From Mesorhizobium sp. WSM2240 (GTDB lineage: Bacteria; Pseudomonadota; Alphaproteobacteria; Rhizobiales; Rhizobiaceae): a stretch of 64,000 nt of DNA. Shown here piece after piece: positions 46,096-54,472 of the stretch (positions within the stretch are counted from its first letter, which is position 1; the number at the start of each line of letters is the position of its first letter). The stretch is taken from the NCBI RefSeq assembly GCF_040438645.1, contig NZ_CP159253.1, forward strand, positions 1,736,001-1,800,000, in the 5' to 3' direction. Both the position numbers and the translations under genes were made by a program. The notes beneath the pieces were generated by a model that was not told where the DNA came from, ran no database searches, and saw only the letters and a program-made list of their open reading frames with translations.

Positions 46096-47313
46096 ATGTT
46101 CCACTTCTTCCGCGACCGAAAGACCGGATTGGCAGTGCAATCAATTGCACAAGCCGATGAAGTCCGTTCGCTTGCCGATCCTGCCGAATGGCTGCTGGAC
46201 CTGTTCGGCGCGACCCCGGCCTTGTCGGGCGTTGCAGTCTCTCCCGCCACCGCCATGCGCTGCACAGCCGTCCGCGCCGCCGTGGAGGCGATCAGCGAGG
46301 GCATCGGCGGGCTTCCACTCCACGTCTATGAACGGGAAGGCGATGCCCGCGAACGCGCCCCGGATCATCCGGCCTATGCCGTCCTCCACGATCAGGCGAA
46401 TGACTGGACGCCCGCGAGCCTGTTTCGAGAGCAAGTCACCCGTGACGCCCTGCTACACGGCAACGGCTTCGCGTTCGTCAATCGGCAGGAAGGTCAGCCC
46501 CGTGAGTTGATCCGGCTTCGCCCGGAAGCGGTGACGGTGGAGCTTGACCGCATCACGTCCGAACCCCTCTATCGCCTCAGCGAGGGCTCACAGCAGCGGT
46601 TCCTTGATCGGCGGGACGTGCTGCATATCGCTGCCCCTTCAATCGACGGCATAAGCGGGGCAAGCCCGGTGACGCAATGCCGGGAAGCCATCGCGCTCGC
46701 CATCGTCATGGAACGCCATGCCGCCCGCCTGTTTGGGCGTGGAGGCCGTCCGTCCGGCCTGCTGAAATTCCCTCAGCGGCTGGGAGCCGAGACGGCGAAG
46801 CGGATCAAGCAGTCATGGCAAGCTGCCCATGCTGGCGAGAACTCAGGCGGAACCGCCGTCTTGGAGGAAGGCGGAGAGTTTCAGGCGCTCACCCTCAATT
46901 CCGTAGACAGCCAGTTCCAGCAGCTTTGGCAGCATTCCATCCTCGAAATCTGCCGAGTGTTTCGCGTACCCCCGCACCTCGTATTCGAGCTTGGACGGGC
47001 GACATGGGGCAACGCCGCCGAAATGGGCGCGACCTTCCTTCGCTTCACATTGATGCGCTGGATCAAGGCATGGGAGGGCGAAATCCGGCTGAAGCTGATC
47101 GCCCCGGAAGACCGCGCCCGGTTCTATGCCGAGTTCCTAGCGGACGACCTGTTGCGGGCCGATCTTGCCGCCCGCGCCGATGCTTACGGCAAGCTGATCG
47201 CCGCCCGCGTCCTGAACCCGAACGAAGTCCGGGCGATGGAGAACCGCGCCGCTTATGCGGGCGGGGACACCTTCCTGAACCCGAACACGACGGCGGGAGG
47301 TGGCAATGCCTGA
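46096..47313 (+). CDS. HK97-family phage portal protein
   Basis: The portal forms the dodecameric ring at one capsid vertex through which DNA passes. The 405-residue product shows the family pattern 'TAVRAAVEAISEGIGGLPLHVYERE', 'LLHGNGFAFVNRQ', and the C-terminal 'ICRVFRVPPHLVFELGRATWGNAAEM...FLRFTLMRWIKAWE'. A copy of the 16-bp dyad (codons 14-18, VQSIA) lies near its start. ATG 46096 follows GCAGG at 7 nt; TTG/GTG starts a few codons upstream are alternatives. It is the first gene of the structural operon. Confidence 0.93.
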   Translation: MFHFFRDRKTGLAVQSIAQADEVRSLADPAEWLLDLFGATPALSGVAVSPATAMRCTAVRAAVEAISEGIGGLPLHVYEREGDARERAPDHPAYAVLHDQANDWTPASLFREQVTRDALLHGNGFAFVNRQEGQPRELIRLRPEAVTVELDRITSEPLYRLSEGSQQRFLDRRDVLHIAAPSIDGISGASPVTQCREAIALAIVMERHAARLFGRGGRPSGLLKFPQRLGAETAKRIKQSWQAAHAGENSGGTAVLEEGGEFQALTLNSVDSQFQQLWQHSILEICRVFRVPPHLVFELGRATWGNAAEMGATFLRFTLMRWIKAWEGEIRLKLIAPEDRARFYAEFLADDLLRADLAARADAYGKLIAARVLNPNEVRAMENRAAYAGGDTFLNPNTTAGGGNA

Positions 47314-47665
47314 AGCGTCCGCACACCGCCAGTTCTTTGGGGACGCGGAACGCAACTTCCGGCTCACCCCCGAACTCATTGTCGAGCTTGAACGCAAGGC
47401 CGGCGCGGGCATCGGCGGATTGTCCCGCAGGTTCTTCAACGGCGACTTCCGCCACCAAGAGCTTTTGGAAGTCGTGCGCCTTGGACTGATCGGCGGCGGG
47501 GAGCGCCCGGAAATCGCCGCCAGCCTGGTCGCCGCATACGCCGCCCCGGCTCCAGTGATGGAGCTTTACGGCTTGGCCCTGCCGATCATCGAAACAGTCA
47601 TGTTCGGTTCCGTGCAATCAATTGCAAACGACCTTCCCGGCGAACATCGGGAGGCCGCAGAATGA
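47306..47665 (+). CDS. Tail assembly chaperone, GTA gp10/TAC-11-like
   Basis: The 119-residue product has the pattern of gene-transfer-agent gp10-like chaperones: 'FRLTPELIVELERKAGAGIGGLSRRFFNGDFRHQELLEVVRLGLIGGG'. These proteins help assemble tail tubes on the tape measure. Its position between portal and protease is unusual, since such genes normally sit between tail tube and tape measure. The start overlaps the portal stop by 8 nt with GGGAGG upstream. A 15-bp copy of the repeated dyad lies at codons 103-107. Confidence 0.72.
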   Translation: MPEASAHRQFFGDAERNFRLTPELIVELERKAGAGIGGLSRRFFNGDFRHQELLEVVRLGLIGGGERPEIAASLVAAYAAPAPVMELYGLALPIIETVMFGSVQSIANDLPGEHREAAE

Positions 47666-48192
47666 CCCCCGATCTTCTGGAATGCGAAGTCCGGTTCGCG
47701 CCGCCCGCCGATGACGGCACGATTGAGGGCTTGGCTGTCCGCTTCGACGTGCTGGACAGCTACCGCACGACCTTCGACCGCCGCGCCTTCGCATGGGATG
47801 GCAAGCGCCTGCCGCTGCTTTGGAGCCACGACCGCAATGAGGTTGTCGGCAGCGTCCGCGCCGTCACCATGGAAGCGGACGGGCTGAAGGTGCGCGGCAA
47901 ACTGAACCTCGACGTTCAGCGGGCGCGGGAAGTGCGCGCCATGCTGATCGAAGGCGACATATCTGGCCTGTCTATCGGCTTCCGCCGCCTGAAGGACGAA
48001 GCCCGCGCCGGGGGCATCCGCCACATCACGCGAGCCGAACTTGTCGAAGTGTCCTTCGTCGCGCTGCCATCCGTCCCCGGTTCAGGCGTGACCTCAGTCC
48101 GCGTCCATCAAGTCGAAACAGGCCGCGCGAGCGCAGCGGCCTTTGTCGCAGCCTGCCGCAAGGCCTCGCGCTCATTGGAGAAGTTGAAATGA
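47662..48192 (+). CDS. HK97-family prohead protease
   Basis: This serine protease cleaves the capsid delta-domain and itself during head maturation. The 176-residue product shows the family residues: catalytic His in 'LLWSHDRNEVVGSV' and Ser in 'EGDISGLSIGFRR', plus 'LVEVSFVALPSVPGSGVTSVR'. It overlaps both neighbours by 4 nt (ATGA), coupling chaperone, protease and capsid synthesis. Confidence 0.94.
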   Translation: MTPDLLECEVRFAPPADDGTIEGLAVRFDVLDSYRTTFDRRAFAWDGKRLPLLWSHDRNEVVGSVRAVTMEADGLKVRGKLNLDVQRAREVRAMLIEGDISGLSIGFRRLKDEARAGGIRHITRAELVEVSFVALPSVPGSGVTSVRVHQVETGRASAAAFVAACRKASRSLEKLK

Positions 48193-49349
48193 CCCGCCAT
48201 GCCAAAATCGAGACCCGCAGCGCGGAGCCGATTGAAACCCGTGATGACGATCCGCTTGCCGCCGCCGTTCAGGGCGTCGAAGAACTCCGCACCGCTTCGG
48301 AACAGTTCCGCACCCAATTGGACACGCGTCTGACAACCGAACTCCGGGGCATCACCGAACGCATCGCGGGCATCGAAACCCGGTTGAACCGTCCCGGCAC
48401 GGGCGGCACGGAAAGGCGCGATGACCGGGATGCGGAACGCCGCGCCTTCGATCACTATCTTCGCCATCACGGAACCGAACGCTTCCGGGCCGATGAAATC
48501 CGTGCGCTGAACACGTCAGACGATGGCGCTTTGGTCCCGGAGCATTTCATCAGGGAAATCGTCCGGGACATCACCGAGTTCAGCCCGATGCGGCAGCTTG
48601 CCCGCATTACCAATGCGACCGGTTCAAGCGCCAAGCTGCCCCGCCGCCTCACCAAGCCCACGGCTGGCATCGTCGCTGAAGGGGCCGCAACGACGGGCAG
48701 CGAAAGCACCTATGGCGAATGGGACATCCCGATCTTCGAAATCCGGGAGCACACGGACATTTCGAACCAGATGATCGAGGATAGCGGCTTCGACATGGAA
48801 GCCGAAATCCGCGCCGACCTTGCCGAAGCCTTCGGCGAGAAAGAGGGCAACCTGTTCTTCACCGGCACGGGCACGGGCGAAACGCTGGGGCTGCTGAACG
48901 ACCCCGATTTCCAGACCGTGGACGCCGCCGCCATCGACATAGACGGCGATGAACTGATTGACCTGTTCTATGGCGTCAAGACCACTTACAGCCGCCGTGG
49001 CGCGTGGGGAATGAACCGGGGCGTCATCAAGGAAGTACGCAAGCTCAAGAATACGAACGGCGATTACCTGTGGTCCGACAGCATCGCCGCCGATCAGCCG
49101 CCGACATTCTTGGGCAAGCCCGTGGTGGAGGTTCCCGCCTTGGGCGACGTGGCCGCCAACGCCATCGTTGCCGTGTTTGGCGATTGGGATCGCGGCTTCC
49201 GCATCCTTGACCGCATCAACATGTCCGTCCTTCGCGACAATTTTACCCGCGCCGCGAACGGACAGGTGCGGTTCCATGGACGCCGCCGCGTTGGCGGCAA
49301 GCTGATCCAGCCGCAAGCCCTGATCGGCTTGAAGATGCCCGCCGCCTAA
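48189..49349 (+). CDS. HK97-family major capsid protein
   Basis: The 386-residue product has an N-terminal helical delta/scaffold region (about 1-105), the likely protease target, and an HK97-fold coat domain ('PMRQLARITNATGSSAKLPR', 'ISNQMIEDSGFDMEAEIRADLAEAFGEKEGNLFFTGTGTGETLG', 'GFRILDRINMSVLRDNFTRAANGQVRFHGRRRVGG'). It is coupled to the protease by an ATGA overlap. The length is normal for the family. Confidence 0.94.
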   Translation: MTRHAKIETRSAEPIETRDDDPLAAAVQGVEELRTASEQFRTQLDTRLTTELRGITERIAGIETRLNRPGTGGTERRDDRDAERRAFDHYLRHHGTERFRADEIRALNTSDDGALVPEHFIREIVRDITEFSPMRQLARITNATGSSAKLPRRLTKPTAGIVAEGAATTGSESTYGEWDIPIFEIREHTDISNQMIEDSGFDMEAEIRADLAEAFGEKEGNLFFTGTGTGETLGLLNDPDFQTVDAAAIDIDGDELIDLFYGVKTTYSRRGAWGMNRGVIKEVRKLKNTNGDYLWSDSIAADQPPTFLGKPVVEVPALGDVAANAIVAVFGDWDRGFRILDRINMSVLRDNFTRAANGQVRFHGRRRVGGKLIQPQALIGLKMPAA

Positions 49350-49406
49350 GCGTCATTGGCGGCGGACGCTCCCGCCGCCTTTCTCCCATTTTGAAAGGCA
49401 ACTGCA

Positions 49407-50144
49407 ATGACCATCAACACGACCGCGAAGGCCAAGGTCTTCATCGGCAATCCCAACGCCACCATCGCCCTGTTGGCCGAGTTTGAGGCCGAAGACTGGA
49501 CCGAAATCAAGGAAGTCGAAGACCTTGGCGAGTGGGGAGCCGAAGGCACGGAAGTCACTTTCATTTCCCTTGCCGACAGTCACACCCGCCGCCGCAAAGG
49601 CTCGATTGACAGCGGCACCGTCGCCCTGATCGTCGGGCGCGACCCGCTTGACCCCGGCCAGACCAAGGCCCGCGCCGCCGTGGAAGAATGGCTTCCCTAT
49701 GCGTTCAAGGTGGAGCTGAACGACAAGCCGACGCCAACCGGGGAAAACACGGTCTTCTATTTCCGCGCTCCCGTCATGTCCGCCCGCAATCAGTTCGGCA
49801 CGGCGGATGACATTACGAAGACGACGTTCAGTCTCGGCATCGACGGGGCCATTCTGGAAATCCCGTCCGCCGTTGTGGTGGCATTCTTGCCAGCGGCGGG
49901 CGCGCTGCCCGGCGCGACACAGAACACCGCCTATAACCAGACCATAGCGGCATCCGGTGGACTTGGCACCGTCTCCTATGCGGTGACGGCGGGGGCGCTG
50001 CCGGCAGGGCTTACGCTGAACGCCGCGACCGGCGCTATCAGCGGGACGCCAACGGCGGTGGAGAATGCCAACTTCACCATCACCGCGACCTATACGGGCA
50101 GCGGCGAGGCCGAAGCCGCATACACGCTTGCCGTGACGGCGTAA
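49407..50144 (+). CDS. Major tail (tube) protein with C-terminal Ig-like domain
   Basis: The N-terminal 165 residues have the tail-tube pattern ('WTEIKEVEDLGEWGAEGTEVTFISLADSHTRRRKGSIDSGTVALIVGRDPLDPGQ'). A C-terminal putative Ig domain (about 170-245) follows, with 'GTVSYAVTAGALPAGLTLNAATGAISGTPT', the He_PIG-type motif. Such decorations project from tail tubes and may bind carbohydrates. Its presence means the element encodes at least a tail tube. A ribosome binding site (GAAAGG) precedes the ATG. Confidence 0.88.
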   Translation: MTINTTAKAKVFIGNPNATIALLAEFEAEDWTEIKEVEDLGEWGAEGTEVTFISLADSHTRRRKGSIDSGTVALIVGRDPLDPGQTKARAAVEEWLPYAFKVELNDKPTPTGENTVFYFRAPVMSARNQFGTADDITKTTFSLGIDGAILEIPSAVVVAFLPAAGALPGATQNTAYNQTIAASGGLGTVSYAVTAGALPAGLTLNAATGAISGTPTAVENANFTITATYTGSGEAEAAYTLAVTA

Positions 50145-50147
50145 GCC

Positions 50148-50726
50148 ATGCGGCTGGCGGATGAAATCACCATCACCATCGCGGGGGAAGCCGTCGTGCT
50201 TGTCCCCGCGTTGCGTCATGCCATCCGCCTTGAACGCCGCCCCGGTTCCTTCTCCGGCCTTGCCCGCGAGATCATAGACGGGAGCCTGTCCGCCGCATGC
50301 GACATCATAGGCGATCACACGGACATGCCGTTCTTGGAAAGCCGCGTCCTAGACGAGTTGGACAGGCTGAAGGAACCGCTGCTGCAATATGTGATGGCGC
50401 TTGCCGGGATAGACCCCGAAGACAGGCCACATGCCGACGCAACGCGGCAGGGGAGGAAGCCAAGGGACATCCCGTTCAAGGAGTATCAGGCGAACCTCTA
50501 CCGCATAGGCACGGGATGGCTTGGCTGGACGCCTGAAACGGCGCTTGACGCCACCCCAGCCGAAATCTTGGAAGCCTATCGCGGCAGGCTGGACATGCTG
50601 AAGGCGATCTTCGGCAGTTCGGAAGAACCCGACGATAAGCCATCCCCGCTTAGCCTGGACGATAAGTTCAAGATCGCGTTCGGTTCCTTCGGTACGACCA
50701 AGGTTCACCGGAAGAAAGCGGCATGA
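50148..50726 (+). CDS. Putative tail assembly chaperone-like protein
   Basis: The 192-residue product lies right after the tail tube, the usual place for a chaperone. Its late segment 'WLGWTPETALDATPAEILEAYRGRLDMLKAIFG' resembles TAC-6-type motifs (LG..P.E....TP.E). The N-terminal half ('AGEAVVLVPALRHAIRLERRPGSFSGLAREII') is also like GTA gp10 chaperones. The assignment is by motif style and position; no slippery frameshift site is seen. Confidence 0.6.
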   Translation: MRLADEITITIAGEAVVLVPALRHAIRLERRPGSFSGLAREIIDGSLSAACDIIGDHTDMPFLESRVLDELDRLKEPLLQYVMALAGIDPEDRPHADATRQGRKPRDIPFKEYQANLYRIGTGWLGWTPETALDATPAEILEAYRGRLDMLKAIFGSSEEPDDKPSPLSLDDKFKIAFGSFGTTKVHRKKAA

Positions 50727-50727
50727 C

Positions 50728-51066
50728 ATGCCGATACGCGCCCCTTCCATTCGAGCATGCGGATGCGTCCTGTCCAGCGGGGAGCGTTGCCAGCACATGA
50801 TTGCCGCAGACCGGGAGCGCAAGGCCCGTTTCGATCAGCAGCGACCCAGCGCCCGCCAACGCGGCTATGACAGCAAGTGGGATAAGGAACGTGCGGCCTA
50901 TCTGAAGGCGCATCCCCGTTGCGTCCGCTGCCCGTCGCCCGCAACCGTCGTGGATCACGTCACCCCGCACAAGGGAGACAGGCGCCTATTCTGGTCCCGG
51001 TCCAACTGGCAACCCCTGTGCACCCCCTGTCATTCGAGCGGCAAGCAGCGAGAGGAACGGCGATGA
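50728..51066 (+). CDS. HNH endonuclease
   Basis: The 112-residue product has the phage packaging HNH core: two CxxC pairs ('RCVRCPSPATVVDHVTPHKGD' and 'NWQPLCTPCHSSGK') with catalytic His in DHVTPH and the Asn in 'SNWQPLC'. In HK97-type phages such HNH proteins stimulate terminase cutting at cos sites. It overlaps the next gene (ATGA). Its place before the connectors rather than next to terL is noteworthy. Confidence 0.92.
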   Translation: MPIRAPSIRACGCVLSSGERCQHMIAADRERKARFDQQRPSARQRGYDSKWDKERAAYLKAHPRCVRCPSPATVVDHVTPHKGDRRLFWSRSNWQPLCTPCHSSGKQREERR

Positions 51067-51383
51067 CCAAGCGCGTCAGAACCTACACCTTCGCCGGCAA
51101 GACCCTGACGCTCCCGCAATGGGCCGATGAAGTCGGAATTAAAGCCGCCACGCTCCGCGACCGCATAGGCGAATGGAAGTGGCCGCTTGAACGGGCGCTA
51201 ACCGAACCCGTCATGACTGCCGATCAGCGCACAGTCTACAACCACAACCGCCGCATAATCCGCCGCATTACAGCCTTCGTCCGTACCGGGGGGTATGAAG
51301 CAACTTTCCACACTCCCTCGGGGACCGGCGCGGGGAGCGTTCCGGGCGATTTGCAATCCGACAGCCGGGGGAATGCGCCATGA
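51063..51383 (+). CDS. Small HTH protein, candidate small terminase or regulator
   Basis: The 106-residue product has a helix-turn-helix motif of the type WADEVGIKAATLRDRIGEW-WPLERALTEP at about 18-50. Phage proteins with this motif often lie next to HNH genes. No other small terminase is visible in the element, so this is the best candidate, but the family is not established. It overlaps both the HNH and the connector genes by 4 nt. Confidence 0.6.
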   Translation: MTKRVRTYTFAGKTLTLPQWADEVGIKAATLRDRIGEWKWPLERALTEPVMTADQRTVYNHNRRIIRRITAFVRTGGYEATFHTPSGTGAGSVPGDLQSDSRGNAP

Positions 51384-51682
51384 CAGTCATCACTGTTGCG
51401 GACATCAAGGCGCATGCGAACATCACCATTGACGATGACGACGCGCTGATTGGCGACAAGATCGCCGCCGCCGAAGCTTGGATTGCCAAGTTCATCGGCT
51501 CACCGCTGGACGACGCTGTCGCCTTCCCGGACGGCACACCCGAACCGCTGAAGGAAGCTGTCCGCCAGCTTGTCGCGCATCTTTATGAGAACCGGGAAGC
51601 CACGCTTGTCGGCGTGACCATGAGCGACGTGTCCCCCGGTCTCTTCGACCTCATGGCACCCTATCGGGAATGGTGCTTCTGA
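51380..51682 (+). CDS. Head-tail connector (gp6-like)
   Basis: The 100-residue product has the gp6-like pattern 'VADIKAHANITIDDDDALIGDKIAAAEAWIAKFIG' and 'EPLKEAVRQLVAHLYENREAT', typical of HK97 gp6 adaptor proteins that sit below the portal. It overlaps the preceding gene and precedes gp10 directly. Confidence 0.88.
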   Translation: MTVITVADIKAHANITIDDDDALIGDKIAAAEAWIAKFIGSPLDDAVAFPDGTPEPLKEAVRQLVAHLYENREATLVGVTMSDVSPGLFDLMAPYREWCF

Positions 51683-51683
51683 C

Positions 51684-52082
51684 ATGAGCGTCCAAACCCA
51701 AAGGCTCAGCCGCCTGAACGCCATCCCGAAGGCGGTGCGCAAGGCCGTTCAGCCCGCCTTGGTTCAGTCGGGTAATGAGCTGGCCCAGCGCATGAAGGCG
51801 CTGGCACCGGAAGACACCGGGGCGCTGAAGGACAGCATCACCGCAACGCGCCCCGGCCAATCGACGCCGCCCTATTCGCAGCCGGGCGGTTCTCGTATCG
51901 CGGCGGAAAACAAAGTGCTTGTGACAGCGGGCAACACGGATGTCCGTTACCCGCATCTTGTCGAATACGGAACCGCCCATGCCGCCGCCCAACCGTTCTT
52001 CTGGCCCGCATTCCGGCTGTCCCGGAAGAAGATCGCCAACCGGATCAAGCGGGCCGTCAAGAAGGCCGTGCGGGAGGCGTAA
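51684..52082 (+). CDS. HK97 gp10-family head-tail protein
   Basis: The 132-residue product has the gp10-family pattern 'MKALAPEDTGALKDSITATRP' near its middle and 'VRYPHLVEYGTAHAAAQPFFWPAFR' toward the C terminus. Such proteins form part of the neck or tail-completion complex. It fits the standard connector cluster order. Confidence 0.88.
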   Translation: MSVQTQRLSRLNAIPKAVRKAVQPALVQSGNELAQRMKALAPEDTGALKDSITATRPGQSTPPYSQPGGSRIAAENKVLVTAGNTDVRYPHLVEYGTAHAAAQPFFWPAFRLSRKKIANRIKRAVKKAVREA

Positions 52083-52084
52083 CA

Positions 52085-52492
52085 GTGGAACCCTCCCTTG
52101 ACCTTCAGAAGTCTTTGCGCAACCGGCTTGTGGCTACGTCCGCCGTAACGGCGCTGGTTCCGGCAACGTCGATACTGGACCGCAATGCCCGCCCCGAACT
52201 GGACAACGCCATCATCATTGGCGAAGGCCAGACGCTCCCCGATGAAGGTCTTGCCCGCCACCGGCATCAAGCCTTCGCAGACTTGCATATCTGGCGGAAA
52301 GAAGTTGGGCTTGCCGGGAGCAAGCAGATAGCGGGCGCAATCAGGGACGCGCTGAATGATGGTCCGTTGACGCTGGACCATTTCCGTATCGCGGACCTAC
52401 GCATCGCCAGCACCCGCTTTCTACGCGACCCGGACGGCATCCATTCGCACGCCGTCATGTCCCTTGAAGCCCGTCTTGTGGAGCTGGCGTGA
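52085..52492 (+). CDS. DUF3168-type tail completion protein (gp17-like)
   Basis: The 135-residue product is typical of the tail completion/terminator family: 'LQKSLRNRLVATSAVTALVPATSILDRNARPELDNAIIIGEGQ' and 'HQAFADLHIWRKEVGLAGSKQIAGAIRDAL'. It caps the tail tube at the head side. The stop overlaps the start of the next gene. Confidence 0.86.
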   Translation: MEPSLDLQKSLRNRLVATSAVTALVPATSILDRNARPELDNAIIIGEGQTLPDEGLARHRHQAFADLHIWRKEVGLAGSKQIAGAIRDALNDGPLTLDHFRIADLRIASTRFLRDPDGIHSHAVMSLEARLVELA

Positions 52493-52809
52493 TGCGGGCG
52501 GGCAAACTTGACCGGATCATCACGATTGAGCGGGCCACGACCACCGTGGACGACTACGGCACGCCGGCTGAAGGCTGGGCGATCCTCGCCACCATTCGGG
52601 CGCAACTCATTCAGGGGACAGCGGAAGAATTCATACGATCCTTCGGCACAGCGACTGAAAGCGCCGTCATCTTCCGCATCCGCTATCTGGACGGCATCAC
52701 TCTTGCCGACCGCGTGACCCATGCCGGGCGCACCTTCGACCTGAAGGAAGTGAAGGAACTCGGCAGGCGCGAAGGCTTGGAACTCCGCTGCCTCGCGACG
52801 GGGCAATAG
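52492..52809 (+). CDS. Head closure (gp16-like) adaptor
   Basis: The 105-residue product has the head closure pattern 'AGKLDRIITIERATTTVDDYGTPAEGWAILATIRAQLIQG' and a later 'DGITLADRVTHAGRTFDLKEVKELGRREGLELRC'. The family seals the head after packaging and forms the tail attachment surface. ATG 52492 overlaps the preceding stop; a GTG one codon earlier is equally possible. Confidence 0.86.
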   Translation: MRAGKLDRIITIERATTTVDDYGTPAEGWAILATIRAQLIQGTAEEFIRSFGTATESAVIFRIRYLDGITLADRVTHAGRTFDLKEVKELGRREGLELRCLATGQ

Positions 52810-52811
52810 GG

Positions 52812-54464
52812 ATGCCCGTCATCATCAAGAAAAAGCCCGTGCAATCAATTGCACTGAACCCGTTCCCGGACGTTGCCGACCCGTTCGGGTATGGGCAACG
52901 GGCGGTTGATTTCCTCCGCGACCTGAAACACCCGAAGTCACGGATGCCGGATAAGGCGTTTCAGCTTGACCCGTGGCAGGAAGAAATCGTCCGCCGCATC
53001 TATGGCCCGTGCGACGATCAGGGACGCCGTATCATCCGCAATGTCGTGATGCTGCTGCCCCGTGGCAACCGGAAGACCTCGCTCGGCGCGGCGCTTTCTC
53101 TCTTGCACACCATCGGGCCGGAACGTGTCCCCGGTGGCGAAACCATCATGGCCGCCGCCGATCAGAAGCAAGCCAAGATCGGCTTCCGCGAATGCGAGGG
53201 CATCATAGAGGCCGGGGGGCACATGTGGCGGAAGGGGCAGGCCAGCCGCCGCTTCGACGCCGCCAATCATATCAAGCTTCAGGAGTACAAGAACCGGATC
53301 AGCTTCCCGGACGGATGCACCCTTGAAGCCCTGTCCAATGACGCCGGAACCCAGCACGGTAGGACGCCCGTCTTCGCCTTGGTGGACGAACTCCACGCAT
53401 GGAAGAAGCGTGAGCTTTGGGACGTGATCCGCACTGGATTGGTGAAGGTTCCGGGATCCCTGCTTGTCGTCATCACCACGGCGGGACGCGGGCAAGAGAA
53501 CATCGCCTTCGACATTATCGACTATGCCCGCAAGGTGGCGCGTGGGGAGATTGACGACCCGTCCACGCTGCCCGTCCTGTTCGAGACGCCACGCGATGCC
53601 GACTGGCAGGACGAAGCCGTATGGCAGGCCGTGAACCCCGGCCTGAAGCATGGCTATCCCGATCTTGCCGCGCTTCGCCAGCTTGCCCGTGAAGCATCGC
53701 AGCGCCCAGCCGATCGGGAGGCATTCCGGCAACTCCACCTCAATGTGTGGCTGGACCATTCGTCCGACCCATTCCTTGATATGGCTGTCTATGACGAAGG
53801 AGCCGAACCCTTCGAACTTGCCGACATGGAAGACGAGCCCTGTTGGCTGGCGGTGGACCTGTCCAGCAATTCGGACCTCACTGTCATTGTCGCTTGCTGG
53901 CGTGACGGGGAAGACGGTTATCGGGTTTGGGCATGGTTCTTCTGCCCGCGAGACAATCTCCACCGCCGTGCGGAGCGGGACGGGGTTCCCTATCCGCTAT
54001 GGGCGGAACAGGGCTTTATTGAACCGACGCCCGGCAATGTGGTGGACTTCCGCGCGGTGGAAGACACGATCCGTGACCTTTGCGACCGCTTCGACGTGCG
54101 GGAAATCGCCTTCGATCCGCATCTTGCCCGCAACATGATGAACACGCTTCGGGAGGATGGCTATCCCGCCGTGGAGATGCGGCAAGGCTGGGTGACGATG
54201 GCACCGGCCATCAAAGAACTAGAAAGGGCGATTGTCGGCGGACGCTTCCGCCATGGCGGGCATCCGGTTCTTCGCTGGAACTTCGACAACATCGCCGTGG
54301 AGACGGATAAAGCCGGGAACAAGGCATTCCACAAGGGCAAAAGCCGCGACCGCATAGACGGGGCCGTTGCCGCCGCCATGGCCGTCGCCCGCGCCTCTAC
54401 CGGCGAAGACACACGATCAATCTATGACAGTGACGAGCGGGCCGAAGGGCTGCTTGTGTGGTGA
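52812..54464 (+). CDS. Large terminase subunit
   Basis: The 550-residue packaging ATPase-nuclease has a divergent Walker A (LPRGNRKTS, about 83-90) and Walker B 'VFALVDELHAW' (Asp192, Glu193). Its C-terminal RNase H-like nuclease has Asp in 'LAVDLSSNSDLTVI' and 'IAFDPHLARNMMNTL'. The style is HK97-like, cos-type rather than headful, though this is not certain. A copy of the repeated 16-bp dyad lies at codons 10-14 (VQSIA). It is placed after the connectors, not first as in lambda-like phages. Confidence 0.93.
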   Translation: MPVIIKKKPVQSIALNPFPDVADPFGYGQRAVDFLRDLKHPKSRMPDKAFQLDPWQEEIVRRIYGPCDDQGRRIIRNVVMLLPRGNRKTSLGAALSLLHTIGPERVPGGETIMAAADQKQAKIGFRECEGIIEAGGHMWRKGQASRRFDAANHIKLQEYKNRISFPDGCTLEALSNDAGTQHGRTPVFALVDELHAWKKRELWDVIRTGLVKVPGSLLVVITTAGRGQENIAFDIIDYARKVARGEIDDPSTLPVLFETPRDADWQDEAVWQAVNPGLKHGYPDLAALRQLAREASQRPADREAFRQLHLNVWLDHSSDPFLDMAVYDEGAEPFELADMEDEPCWLAVDLSSNSDLTVIVACWRDGEDGYRVWAWFFCPRDNLHRRAERDGVPYPLWAEQGFIEPTPGNVVDFRAVEDTIRDLCDRFDVREIAFDPHLARNMMNTLREDGYPAVEMRQGWVTMAPAIKELERAIVGGRFRHGGHPVLRWNFDNIAVETDKAGNKAFHKGKSRDRIDGAVAAAMAVARASTGEDTRSIYDSDERAEGLLVW

Positions 54465-54472
54465 GGTGAGCC

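Noticed and set aside
47581..47665. Programmed frameshift in the chaperone gene, as in lambda G/GT
   Set aside because: No slippery heptamer is visible near its end, and the next gene is the protease, not a tail gene.
52938..53963. Long minus-strand frame opposite the large terminase
   Set aside because: It runs through the terminase catalytic motifs in antisense and has no recognisable fold pattern.
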